Shown: positions 10,854 to 19,960 of the stretch, one piece after another | Layout of the letters: each line of letters opens with the position of its first letter | How positions within the stretch are numbered: the first letter of the stretch is position 1 | DNA from: Antedon mediterranea | Taxonomy: Eukaryota > Echinodermata > Crinoidea > Comatulida > Antedonidae | NCBI RefSeq assembly: GCF_964355755.1 | Contig: NC_092679.1 | Coordinates: 14,374,932 to 14,438,931, forward strand | Direction: 5' to 3' | Length of the DNA: 64,000 nucleotides | Notes under the pieces: model-generated | What the model saw: the letters and a program-made list of their open reading frames with translations, nothing else | Told to the model about the DNA's origin: nothing | Databases searched by the model: none | Translations under genes and position numbers: made by a program

Positions 10854-10935
10854 GACGAGGTGGCCGAGTGGTTAAAGCGATGGACTGCTAATACATTGTG
10901 CTCTGCACGCGTGGGTTCGAATCCCATTCTCGTCG
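10854..10935 (+). tRNA. tRNA-Ser(GCU), A23/A40/T75 variant
   Basis: G23A (D-stem mismatch), C40A (anticodon-stem mismatch), C75T; probably poor. Confidence 0.6.
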
Positions 10936-11073
10936 CCATTGTTTCTTTTTATGAACTACTCGTTAATGAATATTTGACTTATTTGAATAAGAATACACAT
11001 TCTTCTTTTAATACTCCCAGGTACATTTCGTATAAATGTTGGAATGGTGCTGTGCGAACGCAATTAATGTATA

Positions 11074-11155
11074 GACGAGGTGGCCGAGTGGTTAAGGCGA
11101 TGGACTGCTAATCCATTGTGCTCTGCACGCGTGGGTTCGAATCCCATCCTCGTCG
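11074..11155 (+). tRNA. tRNA-Ser(GCU), intact
   Basis: Consensus at all positions. Confidence 0.97.
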
Positions 11156-11291
11156 CCATTGTTTATTTTTATGAACTACTCGTTAGTGTATGTGACCTAT
11201 TCGAATAAAAATACATATTGTTCTTATAATAATCCCAGGTACATTTCATATAAATGCTGGAATGGTGCTGTGCGAATGCAATAAGTGTATA

Positions 11292-11373
11292 GACGAGGTG
11301 GTCGAGTGGTTAAGGCGATGGACTGCTAATCCATTGTGCTCTGCACGCGTGGGTTCGAATCCCATCCTCGTCG
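11292..11373 (+). tRNA. tRNA-Ser(GCU), T11 variant
   Basis: Only C11T. Confidence 0.92.
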
Positions 11374-11511
11374 CCATTGTTTCTTTTTATGAACTACTCG
11401 TTAGTGAATATGTGACCTATTCGAATAAAAATACATATTGTTCTTATAATACTCCCAGGTACATTTCGTATAAATGTTGGAATGGCACTGTGCGAATGCA
11501 ATAAATGTATA

Positions 11512-11593
11512 GACGAGGTGGCCGAGTGGTTAAGGCGATGGACTGCTAATCCATTGTGCTCTGCACGCGTGGGTTCGAATCCCATCCTCGTCG
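11512..11593 (+). tRNA. tRNA-Ser(GCU), intact
   Basis: Consensus; last gene before the foreign insertion. Two spacer pieces are fused after it (at 11639) with no tRNA between. Confidence 0.97.
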
Positions 11594-11709
11594 CCATTGT
11601 TTATTTTTATGAACTACTCGTTAGTGAATATGTGACCTAACTACTCGTTAATGAATATTTGACTTATTCGAATAAGAATACACATTCTTCTTTTAATAAT
11701 CCCAGGTAG

Positions 11710-13270
11710 ACTAGGCTATGAATGAGGTAGGTGCCACCCGGAGAGGTAGAAATTCTCATATAACTTTTCTAGACCAGTTTTTTCTGGGGAATCCAAATAT
11801 ATTGGGTAAACGGGCTGTAACCTGAGAACTTTCGCGTGAGGGCGCTTTTTTCAAAATGGCTGCCAGTTACAGTAGACTATGATATCTTGGCAACCACTGG
11901 TCACAGAAAGTTGATTTTGGTGTCAAATTATTCGGAATGTACATGTTCCTATTTGATGTAATAGAACATTTTGTCAGAAAATGGCCGGAAATACCTCTAT
12001 TGACCTTTGACCCAATATCTAACAGATATCATATCTCCGTAACTACTGGACACAGAAAGTTGTAATTGGTGTCAAACTCTCCAGAATATAGATGTTTATA
12101 TTCAAACTAATAGAACATTATCTGTAAAAATGACCGGAAATAACGTTACTGACCTTTGACCCAAAATGCAAGACATTTCTCCTATCTGATCACGTTAATC
12201 CTGTCAATTAATTCATTTTGTGCCAATTGGAGGTTGACATTCTCATATTATTTTCTTGACCAGTTTTTCATGTGCAATCCGAGTAATATGAGATAAATAA
12301 GCCATAACAAGGCCAAGAATTTAATTCTTTTACTACATACATGCTTCCCTTTAGTGTTTCAGTCTGTATGTCGTGTATTAATCTTCAAGATCGCTCAGAT
12401 CACTGCAATCTGAAAAGTCTTCATATTCATTATGTGTAAACAGTTTCTGGACATCAGTGGGCATCACTGTCTCAATCCATTTAGGCTCCTTTTGTTCGTT
12501 CCATCCATTGTGTGTACTGTTGTTGACAAAATCATTGACGTCTGCTGATTGCCATTCTTTAGTAATGAAGTGTGCTCTAAGTATATGAAACTCAAGGGTC
12601 TGCTGACATAGTGGCAGTAATTATATATCTGTAATCTTGTTGTGTCTGGAAAACTTTCTGTTGAAGATATCATATCTGGCTTGATTTACACTTTTCCCCT
12701 TCACTCCATACAATGGTGAAACATACTCTTCAAGTTCCTCATACAACTCTTTTGATGGAACATCTGACACTCCAAGGTTGCAGAATGTGTCAACACATTT
12801 TGCTTTTGATTCCAGAAGCTTCCAGCAGGTACATTTTCCTTTCCGAAAGAAAGCGGAGTTATACTTGTTACCTGTGAAAGCATGGAATCCAATAAGGGAT
12901 GATTTCTGCGCTTTTGTTAAATCAATGTCACTCAATTTCAGTACATTTCGGTATTTCCCAGTGTTTGTATCAATAATTACCCTCTGCCCATCATATATGA
13001 AATGAGATAGTGAAATGACTGGAATATCAAAGTCTCCAGAATGGGAACGAATTATTGCTACGCCTTGATTGTTATTTGTTAAAGCATGCTTTGCATGCAG
13101 GATGACTTTCGTGTCGGCTTCTTCTTGGCTACTATTAAGCTCCGGAACCAATACAACATATCTCAGTTAGTAACGTAGATGCATTCTTTGTACGATGAAA
13201 AGTAGATAACATCACTCCTCATATCTGTTAGAATGCTTTCTTTCTTTGACACTAGTACACAGCGAGTAAG
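11710..13270. mobile_element. Foreign insertion splitting the tRNA array
   Basis: Unique sequence between a spacer broken after CCCAGGTA and one resuming at TGTTGGAATGG. About 13 bp of spacer are missing at the junction and no clean target duplication is seen. Its left part (11710-12330) is non-coding, with an imperfect internal duplication (ACAGAAAGTTG and TGACCTTTGACCC at about 11905-12005 and again at 12050-12160). Its right part carries a decayed nuclease-like ORF on the - strand. Most likely a fragment of a DNA transposon. Confidence 0.75.
12378..13151 (-). pseudogene. PIN/XPG-like nuclease ORF of a transposon-linked family, decayed
   Basis: The first frame (12621-13151) shows EEADTK near residue 10, RSHSGDFDIPV near 35, and AFTGNKYNSAFFRKGK near 91. 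These match in order the EEAD, D.D and glycine-turn blocks of proteins seen in many invertebrate transposon-like loci; an XPG-like nuclease of this kind is described for Academ elements. At about 12620 the frame stops, but a shifted frame continues to 12378 with TLEFHILRAHF, NGWNE and an acidic SDCSDLSDLED end, the usual C-terminal layout of this family. The 5' part and any transposase are missing. Family assignment is from memory of motifs; Academ itself is uncertain. Confidence 0.6.
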
Positions 13271-13307
13271 TGTTGGAATGGTACTGTGCGAATGCAATTA
13301 ATGTATA

Positions 13308-13389
13308 GACGAGGTGGCCGAGTGGTTAAGGCGATGGACTGCTAATCCATTGTGCTCTGCACGCGTGGGTTCGAATCCCATCCTCGTCG
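13308..13389 (+). tRNA. tRNA-Ser(GCU), intact
   Basis: Consensus; first gene after the insertion, copied from the block at 1025 (offset 12283). Confidence 0.97.
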
Positions 13390-13527
13390 CCATTGTTTAT
13401 TTTTATGAACTACTCGTTAGTGAATATGTGACCTATTCGAATAAAAATACATATTGTTCTTATAATAATCCCAGGTACATTTCATATAAATGTTGGAATG
13501 GTGCTGTGCGAATCCAATAAGTGTATA

Positions 13528-13609
13528 GACGTATTGGCCGAGTGGTTAAGGCGATGAACTGCTAATCCATTGTGCTCTGCACGCGTGGGTTCGAATCCTA
13601 TTCTCCTCG
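13528..13609 (+). pseudogene. tRNA-Ser(GCU) decayed copy
   Basis: A5T, G6A, G7T, G30A, C72T, C75T, G79C: acceptor stem largely unpaired. Descends from the copy type at 1245. Confidence 0.82.
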
Positions 13610-13747
13610 CCATTGTTTATTTTTATGAACTACTCGTTAGTGAATATGTGACCTATTCGAATAAAAATACATATTGTTCTTATAATAATCCCAGGTACAT
13701 TTCATACAAATGTTGGAATGGTGCTGTGCGAATGCAATAAGTGTATA

Positions 13748-13829
13748 GACGAGGTGGCCGAGTGGTTAAGGCGGTGGACTGCTAATCCATTGTGCTCTGC
13801 ACGCGTGGGTTCGTATCCCATCCTCGTCG
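13748..13829 (+). tRNA. tRNA-Ser(GCU), G27/T67 variant
   Basis: A27G (wobble) and A67T in the T loop (TTCGTAT), weakening the B box. Confidence 0.78.
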
Positions 13830-13967
13830 CCATTGTTTATTTTTATGAACTACTCGTTAGTGAATATGTGACCTATTCGAATAAAAATACATATTGTTCT
13901 TATAATAATCCCAGGTACATTTCATATAAATGCTGGAATGGTGCTGTGCGAATGCAATAAGTGTATA

Positions 13968-14049
13968 GACGAGGTGGTCGAGTGGTTAAGGCGATGGACT
14001 GCTAATCCATTGTGGTCTGCACGCGTGGGTTCGAATCCCATTCTCGTCG
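13968..14049 (+). tRNA. tRNA-Ser(GCU), T11/G48/T75 variant
   Basis: Same haplotype as 6949 (offset 7019). Confidence 0.85.
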
Positions 14050-14187
14050 CCATTGTTTCTTTTTATGAACTACTCCTTAATGAATATTTGAATTATTCGA
14101 ATAAGAATACACATTCTTCTTTTAATAATCCCAGGTACATTTCGTATAAATGTTGGAATGGTACTGTGCGAATGCTATTAATGTATA

Positions 14188-14269
14188 GACGAGGTGGTCG
14201 AGTGGTTAAGGCGATGGACTGCTAATCCATTTTGCTCTGCACGCGTGGGTTCGAATCCCATTCTCGTCG
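14188..14269 (+). tRNA. tRNA-Ser(GCU), T11/T45/T75 variant
   Basis: Same haplotype as 7169. Confidence 0.85.
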
Positions 14270-14411
14270 CCATTGATTCTTTTTATGAACTACTCGTTAA
14301 TGAATATGTGACTTATTCGAATAAGAATACACATTCTTCTTATAATAAAAATCCCAGGTACATTTCGTATAAATGTTGGAATGGCACTGTGCCGAATGCA
14401 ATAAATGTATA

Positions 14412-14493
14412 GACGAGGTGGCCGAGTGGTTAAGGCGATGGACTGCTAATACATTGTGCTCTGCACGCGTGGGTTCGAATCCCATCCTCGTCG
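14412..14493 (+). tRNA. tRNA-Ser(GCU), A40 variant
   Basis: Same haplotype as 7393. Confidence 0.75.
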
Positions 14494-14629
14494 CCACTGT
14501 TTCTTTTTATGAACTACTCGTTAGTGAATGTGACCTATTCGAATAAAAATACATATTGTTCTTATAATAATCCCAGGTACATTTCATATAAATGCTGGAA
14601 TGGTGCTGTGCGAATGCAATAAGTGTATA

Positions 14630-14711
14630 GACGAGGTGGTCGAGTGGTTAAGGCGATGGACTGCTAATCCATTGTGCTCTGCACGCGTGGGTTCGAATCC
14701 CATTCTCGTCG
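14630..14711 (+). tRNA. tRNA-Ser(GCU), T11/T75 variant
   Basis: C11T and C75T. Confidence 0.9.
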
Positions 14712-14849
14712 CCATTGTTTCTTTTTATGAACTACTCGTTAATGAATATTTGAATTATTCGAATAAGAATACACATTCTTCTTTTAATAATCCCAGTTAC
14801 ATTTCGTATAAATGTTGGAATGGCACTGTGCGAATGCTATTAATGTATA

Positions 14850-14931
14850 GGCGAGGTGGTCGAGTGGTTAAGGCGATGGACTGCTAATCCATTGTGCTCT
14901 GCACGCGTGGGTTCGAATCCCATCCTCGTCG
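14850..14931 (+). tRNA. tRNA-Ser(GCU), G2/T11 variant
   Basis: A2G (G:T acceptor pair) and C11T. Confidence 0.85.
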
Positions 14932-15069
14932 CCATTGTTTATTTTTATGAACTACTCGTTAGTGAATATGTGACCTATTCGAATAAAAATACATATTGTT
15001 CTTATAATAATCCCAGGTACATTTCATATAAATGTTGGAATGGTGCTTTGCGAATGCAATAAGTGTATA

Positions 15070-15143
15070 GACGAGGTGGTTAAGGCAATGGACTGCTAAT
15101 CCATTGTGCTCTGCACGCGTGGGTTCGAATCCCATTCGCGTCG
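15070..15143 (+). pseudogene. tRNA-Ser(GCU), 8-nt D-arm deletion
   Basis: 8-nt D-arm deletion and TCGCGTC acceptor, as at 5190. Confidence 0.85.
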
Positions 15144-15285
15144 CCATTGTTTCTTTTTATGAACTACTCGTTAATGAATATTTGACTTATTCGAATAAGA
15201 ATACACATTCTTCTTTTAATAATCCCAGGTACATTTCGTATAAATGTTGGATCGAATGGTACTGTGCTAATGCAATAAATGTATA

Positions 15286-15367
15286 GACGAGGTGGCCGAG
15301 TGGTTAAGGCGATGGACTGCTAATCCATTGTGCTCTGCACGCGTGGGTTCGAATCCCATCCTCGTCG
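15286..15367 (+). tRNA. tRNA-Ser(GCU), intact
   Basis: Consensus at all positions. Confidence 0.97.
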
Positions 15368-15503
15368 CCATTGTTTATTTTTATGAACTACTCGTTAGTG
15401 TATGTGACCTATTCGAATAAAAATACATATTGTTCTTATAATAATCCCAGGTACATTTCATATAAATGCTGGAATGGTGCTGTGCGAATGCAATAAGTGT
15501 ATA

Positions 15504-15585
15504 GACGAGGTGGTCGAGTGGTTAAGGCGATGGACTGCTAATCCATTGTGCTCTGCAAGCGTGGGTTCGAATCCCATTCTCGTCG
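15504..15585 (+). tRNA. tRNA-Ser(GCU), T11/A55/T75 variant
   Basis: C11T, C55A, C75T. Confidence 0.85.
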
Positions 15586-15723
15586 CCATTGTTTCCTTTT
15601 ATGAACTACTCGTTAATAAATATTTGACTTATTCGAATAAGAATACACATTCTTCTTTTAATAATCCCAGGTACATTTCGTATAAATGTTGGAATGGTAC
15701 TGTGCGAATACAATTAATGTATA

Positions 15724-15805
15724 GACGAGGTGGCCGAGTGGTTAAGGCGATGGACTGCTAATCCATTGTGCTCTGCACGCGTGGGTTCGAATCCCATCCT
15801 CGTCG
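15724..15805 (+). tRNA. tRNA-Ser(GCU), intact
   Basis: Consensus at all positions. Confidence 0.97.
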
Positions 15806-15943
15806 CCATTGTTTATTTTTATGAACTACTCGTTAGTGGATATGTGACCTATTCGAATAAAAATACATATTGTTCTTATAATAATCCCAGGTACATTTCA
15901 TATAAATGTTGGAATGGTGCTGTGCGAATGCAATAAGTGTATA

Positions 15944-16025
15944 GACGAGGTGGCCGAGTGGTTAAGGCGATGGACTGCTAATCCATTGTGCTCTGCACGC
16001 GTGGGTTCGAATCCTATTCTCCTCG
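15944..16025 (+). tRNA. tRNA-Ser(GCU), acceptor variant
   Basis: C72T, C75T, G79C; C3:C79 mismatch. Confidence 0.62.
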
Positions 16026-16163
16026 CCATTGTTTATTTTTATGAACTACTCGTTAGTGAATATGTGACCTATTCGAATAAAAATACATATTGTTCTTATA
16101 ATAATCCCAGGTACATTTCATATAAATGTTGGAATGGTGCTGTGCGAATGCAATAAGTGTATA

Positions 16164-16245
16164 GACGAGGTGGCCGAGTGGTTGCGCCGATGGACTGCTA
16201 ATCCATTGTGCTCTGCACGCGTGGGTTCGAATCCCATCCTCGTCG
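16164..16245 (+). tRNA. tRNA-Ser(GCU), D-arm variant
   Basis: A21G, A22C, G24C, as at 9558. Confidence 0.7.
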
Positions 16246-16383
16246 CCATTGGTTATTTTTATGAACTACTCGTTAGTGAATATGTGACCTATTCGAATAA
16301 AAATACATATTGTTCTTATAATAATCCCAGGTACATTTCATATAAATGCTGGAATAGTGCTGTGCGAATGCAATAAGTGTATA

Positions 16384-16465
16384 GACGAGGTGGTCGAGTG
16401 GTTAAGGCGATGGACTGCTAATCCATTGTGCTCTGCACGCGTGGGTTCGAATCCCATTCTTGTCG
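16384..16465 (+). tRNA. tRNA-Ser(GCU), T11/T75/T78 variant
   Basis: Same haplotype as 9778. Confidence 0.83.
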
Positions 16466-16603
16466 CCATTGTTTCTTTTTATGAACTACTCGTTAATGAA
16501 TATTTGACTTATTCGAATAAGAATACACATTCTTCTTTTAATAATCCCAGGTACATTTCATATAAATGTTGGAATTGTACTGTGCGAATACAATTAATGT
16601 ATA

Positions 16604-16689
16604 GACGAGGTGGCCGAGTGGTTAAGGCGATGGACTGCATGCTAATCCATTGTGCTCTGCACGCGTGGGTTCGAATCCCATCCTCGTCG
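16604..16689 (+). pseudogene. tRNA-Ser with 4-nt anticodon-loop insertion
   Basis: 86 nt; the loop reads CTGCATGCTAA, 11 nt instead of 7. All else is consensus. Either a dead copy or an odd-loop tRNA. Confidence 0.8.
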
Positions 16690-16827
16690 CCATTGTTTAT
16701 TTTCATGAACTACTCGTTAGTGAATATGTGACCTATTCGAATAAAAATACATATTGTTCTTATAATAATCCCAGGTACATTTCATATAAATGTTGGAATG
16801 GTGCTGTGCGAATGCAATAAGTGTATA

Positions 16828-16909
16828 GACGAGGTGGCCGAGTGGTTGCGCCGATGGACTGCTAATCCATTGTGCTCTGCACGCGTGGGTTCGAATCCCA
16901 TCCTCGTCG
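16828..16909 (+). tRNA. tRNA-Ser(GCU), D-arm variant
   Basis: A21G, A22C, G24C. Confidence 0.7.
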
Positions 16910-17047
16910 CCATTGGTTATTTTTATGAACTACTCGTTAGTGAATATGTGACCTATTCGAATAAAAATACATATTGTTCTTATAATAATCCCAGGTACAT
17001 TTCATATAAATGCTGGAATAGTGCTGTGCGAATGCAATAAGTGTATA

Positions 17048-17129
17048 GACGAGGTGGTCGAGTGGTTAAGGCGATGGACTGCTAATCCATTGTGCTCTGC
17101 ACGCGTGGGTTCGAATCCCATTCTCGTCG
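17048..17129 (+). tRNA. tRNA-Ser(GCU), T11/T75 variant
   Basis: C11T and C75T. Confidence 0.9.
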
Positions 17130-17267
17130 CCATTGTTTCTTTTTATGAACTACTCGTTAATGAATATTTGACTTATTCGAATAAGAATACACATTCTTCT
17201 TTTAATAATCCCAGGTACATTTCATATAAATGTTGGAATTGTACTGTGCGAATACAATTAATGTATA

Positions 17268-17353
17268 GACGAGGTGGCCGAGTGGTTAAGGCGATGGACT
17301 GCATGCTAATCCATTGTGCTCTGCACGCGTGGGTTCGAATCCCATCCTCGTCG
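17268..17353 (+). pseudogene. tRNA-Ser with 4-nt anticodon-loop insertion
   Basis: Same 86-nt form as at 16604, 664 bp away. Confidence 0.8.
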
Positions 17354-17491
17354 CCATTGTTTATTTTCATGAACTACTCGTTAGTGAATATGTGACCTAT
17401 TCGAATAAAAATACATATTGTTCTTATAATAATCCCAGGTACATTTCATATAAATGTTGGAATGGTGCTGTGCGAATGCAATAAGTGTATA

Positions 17492-17573
17492 GATGAGGTG
17501 GCCGAGTGGTTAAGGCGATGGACTGCTAATCCATTGTGCTCTGCACGTGTGGGTTCGAATCCTATTCTCCTCG
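17492..17573 (+). tRNA. tRNA-Ser(GCU), acceptor variant
   Basis: C3T, C57T, C72T, C75T, G79C; T3:C79 mismatch. Confidence 0.58.
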
Positions 17574-17711
17574 CCATTGTTTATTTTTATGAACTACTCG
17601 TTAGTGAATATGTGACCTATTCGAATAAAAATACATATTGTTCTTATAATAATCCCAGGTACATTTCATATAAATGTTGGAATGGTGCTGTGCGAATGCA
17701 ATAAGTGTATA

Positions 17712-17793
17712 GACGAGGTGGCCGAGTGGTTAAGGCGATGGACTGCTAATCCATTGTGGTCTGCACGCTTGGGTTCGAATCCCATCCTCGTCG
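17712..17793 (+). tRNA. tRNA-Ser(GCU), G48/T58 variant
   Basis: C48G and G58T; T58:T74 mismatch at the foot of the T stem. Confidence 0.75.
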
Positions 17794-17931
17794 CCATTGT
17801 TTATTTTTATGAACTACTCGTTAGTGAATATGTGACCTATTCGAATAAAAATACATATTGTTCTTATAATAATCCCAGGTACATTTCATATAAATGCTGG
17901 AATGGTGCTGTGCGAATGCAATAAATGTATA

Positions 17932-18013
17932 GACGAGGTGGTCGAGTGGTTAAGGCGATGGACTGCTAATCCATTGTGCACTGCACGCGTGGGTTCGAAT
18001 CCCATTCTCGTCG
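17932..18013 (+). tRNA. tRNA-Ser(GCU), T11/A49/T75 variant
   Basis: C11T, T49A, C75T. Confidence 0.85.
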
Positions 18014-18151
18014 CCATTGTTTCTTTTTATGAACTACTCGATAGTGAATATGTGACCTATTCGAATAAAAATACATATTGTTCTTATAATACTCCCAGGT
18101 ACATTTCGTATAAATGTTGGAATGGCACTGTGCGAATGCAATAAATGTATA

Positions 18152-18233
18152 GACGAGGTGGCCGAGTGGTTAAGGCGATGGACTGCTAATCCATTGTGCA
18201 CTGCACGCGTGGGTTCGAATCCCATCCTCGTCG
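18152..18233 (+). tRNA. tRNA-Ser(GCU), A49 variant
   Basis: Only T49A in the variable arm. Confidence 0.92.
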
Positions 18234-18371
18234 CCATTGTTTCTTTTTATGAACTACTCGTTAGTGAATATGTGACCTATTCGAATAAAATTACATATTG
18301 TTTTTATAATAATCCCAGGTACATTTCATATAAATGTTGGAATGGTGCTGTGCGAATGCAATAAATGTATA

Positions 18372-18453
18372 GACGAGGTGGCCGAGTGGTTAAGGCGATG
18401 GACTGCTAATCCTTTGTGCTCCGCACGCGTGGTTTCGAATCCCATCCTCGTCG
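18372..18453 (+). tRNA. tRNA-Ser(GCU), T42/C51/T62 variant
   Basis: A42T (anticodon-stem mismatch), T51C, G62T (T-stem and B-box change); probably poor. Confidence 0.6.
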
Positions 18454-18591
18454 CCATTGTTTCTTTTTATGAACTACTCGTTAGTGAATATGTGACCTAT
18501 TCGAATAAAAATACATATTGTTCTTTTAATAATCCCAAGTACATTTCATATAAATGTTGGAATGGTGCTGTGCGAATGCAATAAGTGTATA

Positions 18592-18668
18592 GACGAGGTG
18601 GCCGAGTGGTTAAGGCGATGGACTGCTAATCCATTGTGCTCGCGTGGGTTCGAATCCCATTCTCGTCG
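18592..18668 (+). pseudogene. tRNA-Ser(GCU), 5-nt variable-arm deletion
   Basis: 77 nt; five bases lost from the variable arm, collapsing the serine identity element; C75T. Confidence 0.75.
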
Positions 18669-18806
18669 CCATTGTTTCTTTTTATGAACTACTCGTTAGT
18701 GAATATGTGACCTATTCGAATAAAAATACATATTGTTCTTATAATATTCCCAGATACATTTCGTATAAATGTTGGAATGGTACTGTGCGAATGCAATAAA
18801 TGTATA

Positions 18807-18857
18807 AACAAGGTGGCCGAGTGGCTAAGGCGATGGACTGCTAATCCATCCTCGTCG
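18807..18857 (+). pseudogene. tRNA-Ser remnant lacking variable and T arms
   Basis: 51 nt; begins AACAAGG (G1A, G4A); joined from the anticodon arm to the acceptor 3' strand, probably through a CCAT direct repeat. No B box. Confidence 0.88.
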
Positions 18858-18995
18858 CCATTGTTTCTTTTAATGAACTACTCGTTAGTAAATATGTGAC
18901 CTATTCGAATAAAAATACATATTGTTCTTATAATAATCCCAGGTACATTTCATATAATTGTTGGAATTTTATTGTGCGAATGCAATAAATGTATA

Positions 18996-19077
18996 GACGA
19001 GGTGGCCGAGTGGTTAAGGCGATGGACTGCTAATCCATTGTGCTCTGCACGCGTGGGTTCGAATCCCATCCTCGTCG
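18996..19077 (+). tRNA. tRNA-Ser(GCU), intact
   Basis: Consensus; last consensus copy inside the array. Confidence 0.97.
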
Positions 19078-19215
19078 CCATTGTTTATTTTTATGAACTA
19101 CTCGTTAGTGAATATGTGACCTATTCGAATAAAAATACATATTGTTCTTATAATAATCCCAGGTACATTTCATATAAATGTTGGAATGGTGCTGTGCGAA
19201 TGCAATAAATGTATA

Positions 19216-19288
19216 GATGAGGTGGCCGAGTGGTTAAGGCGATGGACTGCTAATCCTTTGTGCGTGGGTTCGAATCCCATCCTCGTCG
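19216..19288 (+). pseudogene. tRNA-Ser(GCU), 9-nt variable-arm deletion
   Basis: 73 nt; C3T, A42T and most of the variable arm missing. Confidence 0.8.
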
Positions 19289-19426
19289 CCATTGTTTATT
19301 TTTATGAACTACTCGTTAGTGAATATGTGACCTATTCGAATAAAAATACATATTGTTCTTTTAATAATCCCAAGTACATTTCATATAAATGTTGGAATGG
19401 TGCTGTGCGAATGCAATAAGTGTATA

Positions 19427-19508
19427 GACGAGGTTGCCGAGTGGTTAAGACTATGGACTGCTAATCCATTGTGCTCTGCTCGCGTGGGTTCGAATCCCAT
19501 CCTCGTCG
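19427..19508 (+). tRNA. tRNA-Ser(GCU), diverged copy
   Basis: G9T, G24A (C11:A24 mismatch), G26T, A54T; A box altered. Confidence 0.65.
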
Positions 19509-19650
19509 CCATTGTTTATTTTTATGAACTACTCGTTAGTGAATATGTGACCTATTCGAATAAAAATACATTTTGTTCTTATAATAATCCCAGGTACATT
19601 TCATATAAATGTTGGAATGGTGCTAGCTGTGCGAATGCAATAAGTGTATA

Positions 19651-19732
19651 GACGAGGTGGCCGAGTGGTTAAGGCGATGGGCTGCTAATCCATTGTGCTC
19701 TGCTCGCGTGGGTTCGAATCCCATCCTCGTCG
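19651..19732 (+). tRNA. tRNA-Ser(GCU), G31/T54 variant
   Basis: A31G (wobble with T39) and A54T. Confidence 0.85.
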
Positions 19733-19870
19733 CCATTGTTTCTTTTTATGAACTACTCGTTAATGAATATGTGACCTATTCGAATAAGAATACACATTGT
19801 TCTTATAATAATCCCAGGTACATTTCGTATAAATGTTGGAATGGTGCTGTGCGAACGCAATAAATGTATA

Positions 19871-19938
19871 GACGAGGTGGATGAGGACCGCTAATCCATT
19901 GTGCTCTGCACACGTGGGTTCGAATCCCATCCTCGTCG
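19871..19938 (+). pseudogene. tRNA-Ser(GCU) remnant, D arm lost
   Basis: 68 nt; the D arm is replaced by GGATGAGG and T33 is C. Last unit; the array ends at about 19960. Confidence 0.85.
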
Positions 19939-19960
19939 CCATTTTGTTTTTTTATGAACT

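Larger units (their letters stand above)
1..19960 (+). repeat. Tandem tRNA-Ser(GCU) gene array, 84 units
   Basis: Head-to-tail array of about 220-bp units, each an 82-bp class II tRNA-Ser gene with anticodon GCT plus a spacer of about 138 bp. The tRNA has a 7-bp acceptor stem, A box TGGCCGAGTGG, anticodon loop CTGCTAA, a 14-nt variable arm and B box GGTTCGAATCC. Each spacer starts with CCA, so CCA directly follows the discriminator G, and has a T5 run about 11-15 bp past the gene that could end Pol III transcription. A TATAAA sits about 43 to 38 bp upstream of most copies. Two spacer types alternate: one with GTTAGTGAATATGTGACC, the other with GTTAATGAATATTTGACTT. Foreign DNA interrupts the array at about 11710-13270. 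Variants below use linear numbering 1-82. Confidence 0.97.

Noticed and set aside
242-11597. Dozens of 60-95-codon open frames on both strands in the array
   Set aside because: All are translations of the tRNA gene and its spacer (recurring EWLRRWTANPLCSARVGSNP and MGFEPTRAEHNGLAVHRLNH); their conservation comes from the repeat. Such frames are a known annotation artefact.
1-19960. CRISPR-like array (regular repeats and spacers)
   Set aside because: Repeats are whole 82-bp tRNA genes and the spacers are themselves conserved; eukaryotic context.
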